Shown: positions 44,065-51,170 of the stretch, one piece after another
Layout: each line of letters begins with the position of its first letter
How positions within the stretch are numbered: position 1 is the stretch's first letter
Source of the DNA: NORP23 sp050302475
GTDB lineage: Bacteria; Pseudomonadota; Alphaproteobacteria; Rhodobacterales; Rhodobacteraceae
Direction of reading: 5' to 3'
DNA length: 64,000 nt
NCBI GenBank assembly: GCA_050302475.1
Contig: JBNLBF010000008.1
Span: 62,001 to 126,000, forward strand
Notes under the pieces: generated by a model
What the model was told of the DNA's origin: nothing
What the model saw: the letters and a program-made list of their open reading frames with translations, nothing else
Databases searched by the model: none
Made by a program: the position numbers and the translations under genes

Positions 44065-45750
44065 ATGAGCGCTTCCGTATCTATGGAAGAATTCGAAAGC
44101 CTTCTGAATGAAAGCTTCGAACTGGAAACCCCCGAAGAAGGTTCCGTTGTTAAAGGCACTGTCATCGCGATTGAAGCGGGACAAGCCATCATCGATATCG
44201 GCTACAAAATGGAAGGCCGTGTCGACCTCAAAGAATTTGCTATGCCCGGGAAACCGGCCGAGATTGCCGTCGGTGATACCGTCGAAGTTTACCTCGACCG
44301 TGTTGAAAATGCCCGTGGCGAGGCCGCGCTGAGCCGCGAAAAAGCCCGCCGCGAAGAAGCCTGGGATCGTCTGGAAAAAGCCACTGAAGCCGAAGAAACC
44401 GTCGAAGGTGTTATCTTTGGCCGCGTCAAAGGCGGCTTCACGGTTGACCTTGGCGGCGCTGTCGCGTTCCTGCCGGGTAGCCAGGTTGACGTGCGCCCGG
44501 TGCGTGACGCATCCGCGCTGATGAATATCTCGCAGCCGTTCCAGATCCTGAAAATGGACCGTCGTCGTGGCAACATCGTTGTGTCCCGCCGCGCCATCCT
44601 TGAAGAGAGCCGCGCCGAACAGCGCGCCGAGATTATCGGCAAGCTGTCCGAAGGCGATGTGGTCAAAGGTGTGGTCAAGAACATCACCGATTACGGTGCG
44701 TTCGTTGATCTGGGCGGTGTTGACGGCCTGCTCCATGTTACCGACATGGCATGGCGCCGCGTGAACCACCCGTCCGAGATCCTCGAGATCGGCGGACAGG
44801 TTGAGGTTCAGGTCATCAAGATCAACCCGGAAACCCAGCGTATCAGCCTCGGCATGAAACAGCTGGAAGCCGATCCGTGGTCAGAAGTCGAAGGGCGCTT
44901 CCCGCTCGGCTCCGTCCACAAAGGCCGCGTGACCAACATCACCGACTACGGCGCATTTGTTGAGCTGGACGCCGGTGTCGAAGGTCTGGTCCACGTGTCC
45001 GAAATGTCCTGGACGAAGAAAAACGTCCACCCGGGCAAAATCGTCTCCACGTCTCAGGAAGTTGACGTCATGGTTCTGGAAATCGACGGTGAACGCCGCC
45101 GCGTTTCGCTGGGTCTGAAACAGACTCAGGGCAACCCGTGGGAGAACTTCGCAGCCAAATTCCCGACAGGGACTGAGGTTGAAGGCGAGATCAAGAACAT
45201 CACCGAGTTCGGTCTGTTTATTGGTCTGGATGGCGACATTGACGGTATGGTTCACCTGTCCGATCTGGATTGGGACCGCTCAGGCGACGACGCGATTCAG
45301 GACTATCAGAAAGGCGACGTTGTCAAAGCGGTTGTCACCGACGTTGACGTTGAAAAAGAGCGTATCTCGCTCTCGATCAAGGCGCTCGACGGTGATCCGT
45401 TCGCTGAAGCCACTGACGGCATCAAACGTGGTGCAGTTGTGACAGTTGAAGTCACAGCCATCGAAGATGGCGGCATCGAGGTTGAGCATGACGGCATGAA
45501 AGCCTTCATCCGTCGGTCTGACCTGGCCCGTGACCGTGCTGATCAGCGCCCCGAGCGGTTCAATGTCGGCGACAAGGTAGACGCGCGCGTCACCAATATC
45601 GACCGTGCAAACCGCCGTCTGGGCCTGTCGATCAAAGCCCGCGAAATCGCAGAAGAGAAGGAAGCCGTGGAACAATATGGTTCCTCCGATTCCGGTGCAT
45701 CCTTGGGCGATATTCTTGGTGCGGCGCTGAAAGGCGACGACGAAAAATAA
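44065..45750 (+). CDS. rpsA: 30S ribosomal protein S1
   Basis: A 561-residue RNA-binding ribosomal protein with six S1 OB-fold repeats; the phrase NITDYGAFVDL/VEL recurs in repeats three and four, and variants of VDVMVLEIDGERRRVSLG close each repeat. The ribosome binding site is GGAGAACGTTAT. The long spacer after cmk suits autoregulation of S1 translation. A strong terminator follows. Confidence 0.97.
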   Translation: MSASVSMEEFESLLNESFELETPEEGSVVKGTVIAIEAGQAIIDIGYKMEGRVDLKEFAMPGKPAEIAVGDTVEVYLDRVENARGEAALSREKARREEAWDRLEKATEAEETVEGVIFGRVKGGFTVDLGGAVAFLPGSQVDVRPVRDASALMNISQPFQILKMDRRRGNIVVSRRAILEESRAEQRAEIIGKLSEGDVVKGVVKNITDYGAFVDLGGVDGLLHVTDMAWRRVNHPSEILEIGGQVEVQVIKINPETQRISLGMKQLEADPWSEVEGRFPLGSVHKGRVTNITDYGAFVELDAGVEGLVHVSEMSWTKKNVHPGKIVSTSQEVDVMVLEIDGERRRVSLGLKQTQGNPWENFAAKFPTGTEVEGEIKNITEFGLFIGLDGDIDGMVHLSDLDWDRSGDDAIQDYQKGDVVKAVVTDVDVEKERISLSIKALDGDPFAEATDGIKRGAVVTVEVTAIEDGGIEVEHDGMKAFIRRSDLARDRADQRPERFNVGDKVDARVTNIDRANRRLGLSIKAREIAEEKEAVEQYGSSDSGASLGDILGAALKGDDEK

Positions 45751-45772
45751 GCCGATCGGCTGTTGAAAAACG

Positions 45773-45802
45773 AAACGGCGCCCGATGTGGCGCCGTTTTT
45801 TT
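45773..45802 (+). terminator. Rho-independent terminator after rpsA
   Basis: AAACGGCGCC and GGCGCCGTTT form a 10-bp stem around CGATGT, followed by a run of seven T. Confidence 0.9.
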
Positions 45803-46191
45803 ATTCGATGCAGACGTGATCCGTGACGCAACCACAGGCTCTGGTTCGGGGTCGAAAGCGCCTGAAACTATCGGTCCTCCGTCGATAGTCACGCCTTGGC
45901 GCCTTGGTGTACTGAGCGCACACCCGCTGCGGAATCCCGTCGAATCACCGCTATAGAAACAATTGGAATCCCGCCGGATTCCGCATGGCTTCCCCCGAAC
46001 TCACTGGTAATTCACGATATTTCGGCGTGAATCTGCTGAGATTCATGGTGTTTCTGCCCTGTTCTCATGACTCTGACCCTACGGCTCTATTCCCTCAAAA
46101 GGTATTTCCTGTCAGAATGATACATCGTGAATGGTAACGTAATCAGTCAAGCAAGGTTGCCACAGAGCAACAGTTCGGGAGGACGGATCGC
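45803..46191 (+). promoter_or_regulatory. Long ihfB upstream region with hairpins and a GANTC cluster
   Basis: No coding gene found in 389 bases. Hairpins: ACTATCG..CGATAGT (45867–45889), GGAATCC-CGCC-GGATTCC (45965–45982), TGAATCT-GCTG-AGATTCA (46028–46045). TTCACG (46011–46016) can instead pair with CGTGAA (46026–46031), which overlaps the last hairpin, so the two folds exclude each other. Seven GANTC sites fall within 45932–46073. The region looks like a regulated promoter/leader, perhaps coupled to the cell cycle through CcrM methylation. Confidence 0.5.
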
Positions 46192-46473
46192 ATGATTAAG
46201 TCAGAACTGGTCCAGAAGATTGCAGACGAGAACCCGCATCTGTATCAACGGGATGTGGAACGTATCGTCGGCACCATCTTTGACGAGATCATCGAAGCCA
46301 TGGCCAATGGCAACCGGGTCGAGTTGCGTGGTTTTGGCGCCTTTTCGGTGAAAAAACGAGAAGCCCGCACGGGTCGCAATCCGCGTACCGGTGAATCCGT
46401 TCATGTCGAAGAGAAATACGTGCCCTTTTTCAAGACTGGCAAGTTGCTCCGCGACCGCCTAAATGGGAAATAG
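46192..46473 (+). CDS. ihfB: Integration host factor subunit beta
   Basis: DNA-bending protein that pairs with IHF-alpha. The 93-residue HU/IHF fold starts MIKSELVQKIADENP and carries the beta-arm GAFSVKKREARTGRNPRTG with the intercalating proline, and ends VPFFKTGKLLRDRLNGK. Binding site GGGAGGACGG. Preceded by an unusually long regulatory region and followed by lapA after 24 bases. Confidence 0.96.
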   Translation: MIKSELVQKIADENPHLYQRDVERIVGTIFDEIIEAMANGNRVELRGFGAFSVKKREARTGRNPRTGESVHVEEKYVPFFKTGKLLRDRLNGK

Positions 46474-46497
46474 GCGCTCCTACTGACGGACATTTCC

Positions 46498-46842
46498 ATG
46501 CGGTTCATTCGCTATAGCTTTTACGCCCTGCTGATGCTGGTGCTGGTTGTGTTGGCATTGGCCAACCGTCAGACGGTGACGCTGGGCCTTCTGCCGGAAC
46601 AACTGGCCGATGTCTTCCCCGTGTCGATTGATCTGCCGCTATTTGTTGTCATCATGCTGGCAGCCCTTGCCGGGCTGGTGGTCGGTGAGGTTCTGGAGTT
46701 TTTCCGCGAGCATAAGGTTCGCAAAGAAGCCGCGGAAAAACGTCGTGAAGTTGCGCAGCTTAATCAGGAAGTTAAAGCGCTGAAAAAAGAAGCGGGGAGA
46801 GAGGATGACGACGTCCTCGCACTGATCAATGACTCTCAGTAA
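46498..46842 (+). CDS. lapA: LapA-like (DUF1049) inner-membrane protein
   Basis: A 114-residue protein with two transmembrane segments (residues 7–22 and 46–66) and a charged C-terminal coiled coil (RKEAAEKRREVAQLNQEVKA). This is the layout of lipopolysaccharide assembly protein A. Its end overlaps trpF by 14 bases. The link to LPS is inferred from the family. Confidence 0.82.
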   Translation: MRFIRYSFYALLMLVLVVLALANRQTVTLGLLPEQLADVFPVSIDLPLFVVIMLAALAGLVVGEVLEFFREHKVRKEAAEKRREVAQLNQEVKALKKEAGREDDDVLALINDSQ

Positions 46843-47458
46843 AATTTGCGGGCTGACCCGGGCCGAAGATGTCGTTGCGGCGGTGGAGGCCGGGGCAAAC
46901 TATATCGGGCTCAATTTTTTTCCACGTTCACCACGCTATGTCACGACGGAACAAGCGATTGCCCTGACCGAGGAAATCCCACCTGGTGTCTGCAAGGTTG
47001 GCTTGGTTGTCGATGCCGATGACATTACCCTGACGGAGCTGATGCAGGTGCCGCTGGATATGCTGCAATTGCATGGATCCGAAACGCCTGAACGGGTGAC
47101 TGAAATCAAGGAAAAATTTGGACTGCCGGTGATGAAGGTGGTGGGGATTGCGGATGCGGATGATGTGGCGAAGCTGGATCAGTATGGTGCGGTCGCCGAT
47201 CAGCTGATGGTTGATGCCAAACCACCCCGGACCGGCGGATTGCCGGGTGGCAATGGCCTGACTTTTGATTGGCGTTTGATCGCGAACCGCCGCTGGCCCG
47301 TGCCGTGGATGCTGGCAGGCGGCCTGACCCCGGACAATGTGGCCGAGGCGATTGCACTGACCGGTGTGAAGCAGGTCGATGTGGCATCGGGCGTCGAAAG
47401 TGCGCCGGGGGTAAAGGACCCCGATCTGGTTCGCGCTTTTATCGCAGCGGCACAATGA
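46829..47458 (+). CDS. trpF: Phosphoribosylanthranilate isomerase TrpF
   Basis: Third step from anthranilate to tryptophan. The 209-residue (beta/alpha)8 enzyme has the catalytic cysteine in SKICGLTRAEDV and general acid aspartate in a QLMVDAKPPRTGGLPGG loop. It overlaps lapA, and its stop overlaps a GNAT gene that separates it from trpB. Confidence 0.95.
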   Translation: MTLSKICGLTRAEDVVAAVEAGANYIGLNFFPRSPRYVTTEQAIALTEEIPPGVCKVGLVVDADDITLTELMQVPLDMLQLHGSETPERVTEIKEKFGLPVMKVVGIADADDVAKLDQYGAVADQLMVDAKPPRTGGLPGGNGLTFDWRLIANRRWPVPWMLAGGLTPDNVAEAIALTGVKQVDVASGVESAPGVKDPDLVRAFIAAAQ

Positions 47459-47907
47459 CCCTGACATTCCGATTTGCCGAGCCTGAGGATATCCCCGCAA
47501 TCCTCGCGCTTCTTTCCGATGACGATCTAGGTAGCGGGCGAGAGGTCGCGGATATGGCTGTCTATGCGCGCGCTTTCGACGAGATCAGGGCGCAGGACGG
47601 TAATGATCTGATCGTTGGCGTGGACGCTGAGGGCGCTGTGCAGGCGACCTATCAGCTGACCATCATGGCCGGGTTCTCGTTAGCCGGGGCACGACGGGCG
47701 CAGGTGGAAAATGTCCGTGTTGCCCGACAGCTGCGCGGCAAAGGCTATGGCCGATTGATGTTTCAGGACGCTGAAATCCGTGCCCGTGCTGCCGGGGCAG
47801 CGCTGATCCAGCTGGATATGAACAAAACCCGCACGGACAGCCACCGCTTTTATGAAGCCATCGGCTTTACGCCGTCGCACATTGGCTTTAAACGCTATCT
47901 GGATTGA
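47455..47907 (+). CDS. GNAT-family N-acetyltransferase inserted between trpF and trpB
   Basis: A 150-residue acetyltransferase starting at ATG 47455 inside the trpF stop (ATGA). The signature is VENVRVARQLRGKGYGRLMF, and the tail is DSHRFYEAIGFTPSHIGF. Its insertion in the trpF-trpB pair is common in Rhodobacterales, but the substrate is not known. trpB follows after 11 bases. Confidence 0.88.
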   Translation: MTLTFRFAEPEDIPAILALLSDDDLGSGREVADMAVYARAFDEIRAQDGNDLIVGVDAEGAVQATYQLTIMAGFSLAGARRAQVENVRVARQLRGKGYGRLMFQDAEIRARAAGAALIQLDMNKTRTDSHRFYEAIGFTPSHIGFKRYLD

Positions 47908-47918
47908 CGGAGGGCACC

Positions 47919-49139
47919 ATGGCCGAAGATTTCCTGAACAGCTTTATGACCGGACCGGATGAAAACGGACGTTTCGGCAATTACGGGGGCCGCTTTGTGG
48001 CGGAAACCCTGATGCCGCTGATCCTCGATCTGGAAGCGGAATATGAAAAGGCGAAAACCGACCCGGACTTCTGGGCTGAGATGGATTTCCTCTGGAAGCA
48101 TTATGTGGGTCGTCCCTCGCCGCTCTATTTCGCGGAACGCCTGACGGATCATTTCGGTGGGGCGAAAATTTACCTGAAACGCGACGAGCTGAACCACACC
48201 GGCGCGCACAAGATCAACAATGTGCTGGGGCAGATCCTGCTGGCGCGGCGCATGGGTAAGACGCGGATCATCGCGGAAACCGGCGCGGGTCAGCATGGAG
48301 TTGCAACGGCGACCGTATGCGCGCGCTTTGGGTTGAAATGCGTGGTGTTCATGGGGGCAACCGATGTTGAACGTCAGGCTCCGAACGTGTTCCGCATGAA
48401 GCTGCTGGGCGCGGATATCGTGCCGGTGACAGCAGGTCGCGGCACGCTGAAAGACGCGATGAACGAAGCCCTGCGCGATTGGGTGACCAACGTTGACGAG
48501 ACATTCTATTGCATCGGCACAGTGGCCGGTCCGCACCCTTATCCCGCAATGGTTCGTGATTTCCAGTCGATCATCGGCAAGGAAACCAAAGAACAGATGA
48601 TGGAACAAGAAGGGCGTTTGCCTGACTCATTGGTCGCCTGTATCGGCGGGGGATCAAACGCGATGGGTCTGTTCCATCCGTTCCTTGACGACAAGGACGT
48701 GCGCATCATCGGGGTCGAGGCTGGTGGCCATGGCGTTGACGAAAAGATGGAACATGCAGCAAGCCTGACAGGCGGTCGCCCCGGCGTGTTGCATGGCAAC
48801 CGGACATATCTGTTGCAGGACGAAGACGGGCAGATCCTCGAAGGGCATTCAATTTCGGCGGGTCTGGATTACCCCGGTATCGGGCCGGAACACGCATGGC
48901 TGAACGATATTGGCCGCGTGGAATACGTGTCGGTGACGGACAAAGAGGCGCTGACGGCGTTTCAACTGTCCTGCAGTACCGAAGGCATCATCCCGGCCCT
49001 AGAGCCCAGCCACGCGCTGGCACATGTGACCAAGATCGCGCCTGACCTGCCGAAGGATCATTTGCTGGTCATGAATATGTGTGGCCGCGGCGACAAGGAT
49101 ATCTTTACGGTTGCGGACGCGCTGGGCGTGAAGATGTAA
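47919..49139 (+). CDS. trpB: Tryptophan synthase beta chain
   Basis: Condenses indole with serine. The start at ATG 47919 follows ACGGAGGG. In 406 residues the PLP lysine is Lys98 in NHTGAHKINNVLGQ; the phosphate loop is CIGGGSNAMGLF. A short inverted repeat after the stop (49144–49163) may terminate the operon before the tRNA-like array. Confidence 0.97.
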   Translation: MAEDFLNSFMTGPDENGRFGNYGGRFVAETLMPLILDLEAEYEKAKTDPDFWAEMDFLWKHYVGRPSPLYFAERLTDHFGGAKIYLKRDELNHTGAHKINNVLGQILLARRMGKTRIIAETGAGQHGVATATVCARFGLKCVVFMGATDVERQAPNVFRMKLLGADIVPVTAGRGTLKDAMNEALRDWVTNVDETFYCIGTVAGPHPYPAMVRDFQSIIGKETKEQMMEQEGRLPDSLVACIGGGSNAMGLFHPFLDDKDVRIIGVEAGGHGVDEKMEHAASLTGGRPGVLHGNRTYLLQDEDGQILEGHSISAGLDYPGIGPEHAWLNDIGRVEYVSVTDKEALTAFQLSCSTEGIIPALEPSHALAHVTKIAPDLPKDHLLVMNMCGRGDKDIFTVADALGVKM

Positions 49140-49143
49140 TCGC

Positions 49144-49163
49144 CTGTGGCGATATTGCCACAG
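49144..49163 (+). terminator. CTGTGGC-GATATT-GCCACAG hairpin after trpB
   Basis: Perfect 7-bp stem with a 6-base loop starting five bases after the trpB stop. No T-run follows, so termination would be weak or Rho-dependent. It marks the left edge of the structured region. Confidence 0.5.
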
Positions 49164-49338
49164 TGCGTTGCGACATTGTAACGGTCACAATTTGCCCGGT
49201 TGATCGGAATCAGCCCTGCGGCTTATAGCCCGCCTCCCGTTCACAACGGACCGCATCTTAGCGGGTGGAGTTGCAACTCCTCCGGCGCAGGTGGCTTTGC
49301 CTCTCTGTGTGCCAAGAGCGTAAAGTTTGGATGGTTCT

Positions 49339-49410
49339 GGAGGTGTAGCTGACGGTGCGATCAGCGTGGCCATCACGCTGTTGCCGGTTCGAATCCGGTC
49401 ATCTTCGCCA
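49339..49410 (+). ncRNA. tRNA-like unit 1: shortened body with encoded CCA
   Basis: 72 bases. The acceptor stem GGAGGTG (49339–49345) pairs with CATCTTC (49400–49406) over all seven positions, two as G·U, followed by G and an encoded CCA (49408–49410). TA at positions 8–9, D-stem GCTG/CAGC and T-arm GCCGG-TTCGAAT-CCGGT are normal. Only 17 bases remain for anticodon arm and variable loop, and the AGCGT/ACGCT arm overlaps the D-stem, with no U33. It cannot be a standard decoding tRNA. Confidence 0.6.
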
Positions 49411-49481
49411 TGAGTAGCTCATTAGGTAGAGCAACAGACTTCTAATCTGTGGGTAGCGGGTTCGACTCCCGCCTCAACTGG
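49408..49481 (+). tRNA. tRNA-like unit 2: degenerate tRNA-Arg(UCU)-like body
   Basis: D-arm GCTC-ATTAGGTA-GAGC, anticodon arm ACAGA-CTTCTAA-TCTGT (anticodon TCT at 49441–49443 with T33 and A37), variable GGGTA and T-arm GCGGG-TTCGACT-CCCGC are all canonical. The acceptor stem is not: only TGAG/CTCA pairs cleanly, and the CCA of unit 1 can extend it to TGG (49479–49481) across a 2-base bulge. There is no CCA of its own. It follows unit 1 with no spacer. A working tRNA-Arg is doubtful. Confidence 0.55.
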
Positions 49482-49484
49482 TAC

Positions 49485-49521
49485 GCGGTAACGCACGCAG
49501 GTTCGACTCCTGCATAACGCC
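49485..49521 (+). ncRNA. tRNA-like unit 3: acceptor/T-arm minihelix
   Basis: T-arm GCAGG-TTCGACT-CCTGC (49497–49513) directly stacks on ATAACGC (49514–49520), which pairs with GCGGTAA (49485–49491) at five of seven positions. Only five bases replace the D and anticodon arms. This is the shape of a TΨC minihelix, the smallest module recognised by several tRNA-processing enzymes. Confidence 0.5.
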
Positions 49522-49528
49522 GAAAGGC

Positions 49529-49547
49529 ACCACGTTTAGGTCGTGTT
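49529..49547 (+). ncRNA. Leu(UAG)-type anticodon arm fragment
   Basis: CACG-TTTAGGT-CGTG (49531–49545) gives a 7-base loop identical to that of bacterial tRNA-Leu(UAG), with TAG at the anticodon position, and the preceding GGCAC resembles the same tRNA's approach to that arm. No complete tRNA surrounds it. Confidence 0.45.
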
Positions 49548-49651
49548 AACGAACTAATCCAGGGGCGTCGGGGCTGGCCTGTGAGGTTGGTCCGCCGCCA
49601 GACCCCGCGAGGGGAAAGGCGAACGTCCGGCACCACCCTGGCCAAAGGCCG

Positions 49652-49716
49652 GTGGGTGATGATGATGGAGGCCCGCGCGGGCCGGGTGACGGGGGTTTCG
49701 ATCCCCTGATCCCCAC
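49652..49716 (+). ncRNA. tRNA-like unit 4: GC-rich unit with hairpin in place of D/anticodon arms
   Basis: GTGGGTGAT (49652–49660) can pair with GATCCCCAC (49708–49716) with a bulge. Inside lie the self-complementary GGCCCGCGCGGGCC hairpin and a T-arm GGGGG-TTTCGAT-CCCCT. An alternative longer stem pairs GGCCCGCGCGGG with CTCGCGCGGCC just outside, resembling the long terminal stem of bacterial Y RNAs around a tRNA-like core. The fold needs testing. Confidence 0.4.
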
Positions 49717-49813
49717 TCGCGCGGCCCAACATCCGCTCTCGCTCCCCCGTCTGCGGTCCGGTCAGCCGGTCCCGACATCCTTTCAACCGCCCCTCGGGGC
49801 ACAACCAAGGAGA

Positions 49814-49831
49814 ATGACGCAGATGCGTTAG
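49814..49831 (+). CDS. Five-residue mini-ORF before slipin
   Basis: AAGGAG is followed by ATG ACG CAG ATG CGT TAG. The peptide MTQMR ends 21 bases before the slipin ATG. The binding site is stronger than that of slipin itself, so it could gate slipin translation as a leader. Confidence 0.35.
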   Translation: MTQMR

Positions 49832-49852
49832 GAAAAAGAAGAGGAAGTGACG

Positions 49853-50989
49853 ATGATGAAAATGATTGAAAATATATTGGGATTCCACCGGATCACGGTC
49901 GAAGAAAACCAGCGAGCGATTGTCCTGTACAAAGGGCGGTTCGCGGGTATCTTGGGACCGGGTGAGCACCGTCTGCGCACAAAAGACACGCGGACCGAGC
50001 TGCACGACCTGAACACACCGGAGATCGTCACACCCCTTCTGCAGGCCTTGTTCCGCGAACGCCCGGATATTGTTGCCGAGCATTTCGTCGAATTCGCGGC
50101 AGATACGGATCAGGTGCTGATCGTTGCACGTGACGGGCGGCTGAACCGCGTTCTGCGCCCGGAAAACCGGGTTGTCGTCTGGCAGGCGGCGGGTCCGTGG
50201 ACGGTCGAAACACTCGACCTGACCGAGGGGCTGGAGATCACGCCGCAACTGGCCGAACGGTTGGTTCGCGCAGGGATCACCACCAGCATGACCACGCTGG
50301 AGGTTCCGGATGCTCATGTCGGGCTGATGACGGTTGACGGTGCAATGGATCGGCAGCTGGCACCCGGGACGCACCGGTTCTGGAATGTCGGGCGCAAACT
50401 GGCGGTTCGGCTGATCGACACGCGCTGGCGGACGCACGATGTTGTTGGGCAGGATATCCTGACCGCGGATCGTGTCACGCTGCGGGTCAATCTGGCGGCG
50501 GACTTTCGGGTCACCGATCCGGGTCAGGCGGCAGGTGCGGTGAAAGACTTCGAAGAAGCGCTTCACCGGGCCTTGCAGTTCGCGTTCCGTAAAACGCTGG
50601 GCGCGAAAACGCTGGACCAGTTGCTGGGTGAGAAAGTCACCGTCGACGCTGAGGTCGCGGATCAGGTCCGTACGGACATGGCCGCCATCGGGGTCGAGGT
50701 CGGGGCCATCGCGTTGAAAGACGTGATCCTGCCGGGTGATATGCGAGAGATCCTGAACAGCGTCGTTCAGGCGGAGAAAGAGGCCGAAGCCAACGTCATC
50801 CGAAGACGCGAGGAAACGAACGCCACCCGCAGCCTGCTCAACACCGCCAAAGTCATGGCCGAAAACCCGGTCATGCTGCGGCTGAAAGAGCTGGAGGCGC
50901 TGGAAGCCATCGCCGGGAAAGTCGAACGGCTGACGGTCCACAGCGGGACGGACGGATTGATGAACGATCTGGTCCGGCTTCGCGATTAA
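49853..50989 (+). CDS. Slipin (SPFH/stomatin-like) family protein
   Basis: A 378-residue SPFH protein without the usual N-terminal transmembrane anchor. The start at ATG 49853 follows GAGGAAGTGACG. The N-terminal domain includes NQRAIVLYKGRFAGILGPGEH, the SPFH core has VVGQDILTADRVTLRVNLAADFRV, and the C-terminus is a charged helix (QAEKEAEANVIRRREETNAT). Soluble slipins of this type are known from some RtcB/RtcR RNA-repair operons. Here the only neighbours are the tRNA-like array and a terminator. Function inferred only from that association. Confidence 0.85.
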   Translation: MMKMIENILGFHRITVEENQRAIVLYKGRFAGILGPGEHRLRTKDTRTELHDLNTPEIVTPLLQALFRERPDIVAEHFVEFAADTDQVLIVARDGRLNRVLRPENRVVVWQAAGPWTVETLDLTEGLEITPQLAERLVRAGITTSMTTLEVPDAHVGLMTVDGAMDRQLAPGTHRFWNVGRKLAVRLIDTRWRTHDVVGQDILTADRVTLRVNLAADFRVTDPGQAAGAVKDFEEALHRALQFAFRKTLGAKTLDQLLGEKVTVDAEVADQVRTDMAAIGVEVGAIALKDVILPGDMREILNSVVQAEKEAEANVIRRREETNATRSLLNTAKVMAENPVMLRLKELEALEAIAGKVERLTVHSGTDGLMNDLVRLRD

Positions 50990-50994
50990 GAAAG

Positions 50995-51026
50995 ACCCGC
51001 GCGGGAAACTGCGCGGGTTATTTTTT
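50995..51026 (+). terminator. Terminator after slipin (copy 1 of 3)
   Basis: ACCCGCGC-GGGAAACT-GCGCGGGT followed by TATTTTTT. The loop and 3' half are repeated almost unchanged after the next two genes. Confidence 0.9.
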
Positions 51027-51170
51027 GGACATGTGTGCCTTCTCACGCACACGTCGCAAATTGCGTCTTTCATAGCACAAAAATAGCCAAATTTCTGGGA
51101 TTTGCATTTGCAAGTTGAGCAATAAAGCAATTTTCGTTACCTTGCGTCATCTTTTGACTAGGAGGGGATC

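Larger units (their letters stand above)
49164..49840 (+). ncRNA. Array of degenerate tRNA-like elements upstream of the slipin gene
   Basis: Nearly 680 bases without a credible gene, packed with stem-loops. Four T-arm hairpins with canonical or near-canonical loops lie at 49383–49399 (TTCGAAT), 49456–49472 (TTCGACT), 49497–49513 (TTCGACT) and 49691–49707 (TTTCGAT). Other folds include CCGC-ATCTTA-GCGG near 49251, the palindrome GGAGTTGCAACTCC, GGC..CAG/CTG..GCC at 49284–49313, GGGG-TGGC/GCCA-CCCC around 49570–49606 and GGCC-AAA-GGCC near 49641. Same strand as slipin, so likely its leader or processed co-transcripts. Details of individual units are listed separately. Confidence 0.6.

Noticed and set aside
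49630..49646. Sigma-54-like promoter CGGCACCACCCTGGC in the tRNA-like array
   Set aside because: It has GG-N10-GC spacing, but two key bases differ from TGGCAC-N5-TTGC and it lies inside a predicted hairpin. No RtcR gene is in the window.
49442..51130. Long minus-strand ORF over slipin and the tRNA-like array
   Set aside because: It is the antisense frame of a well-supported slipin gene with typical GC-rich codon shadow, and has no domains or RBS.
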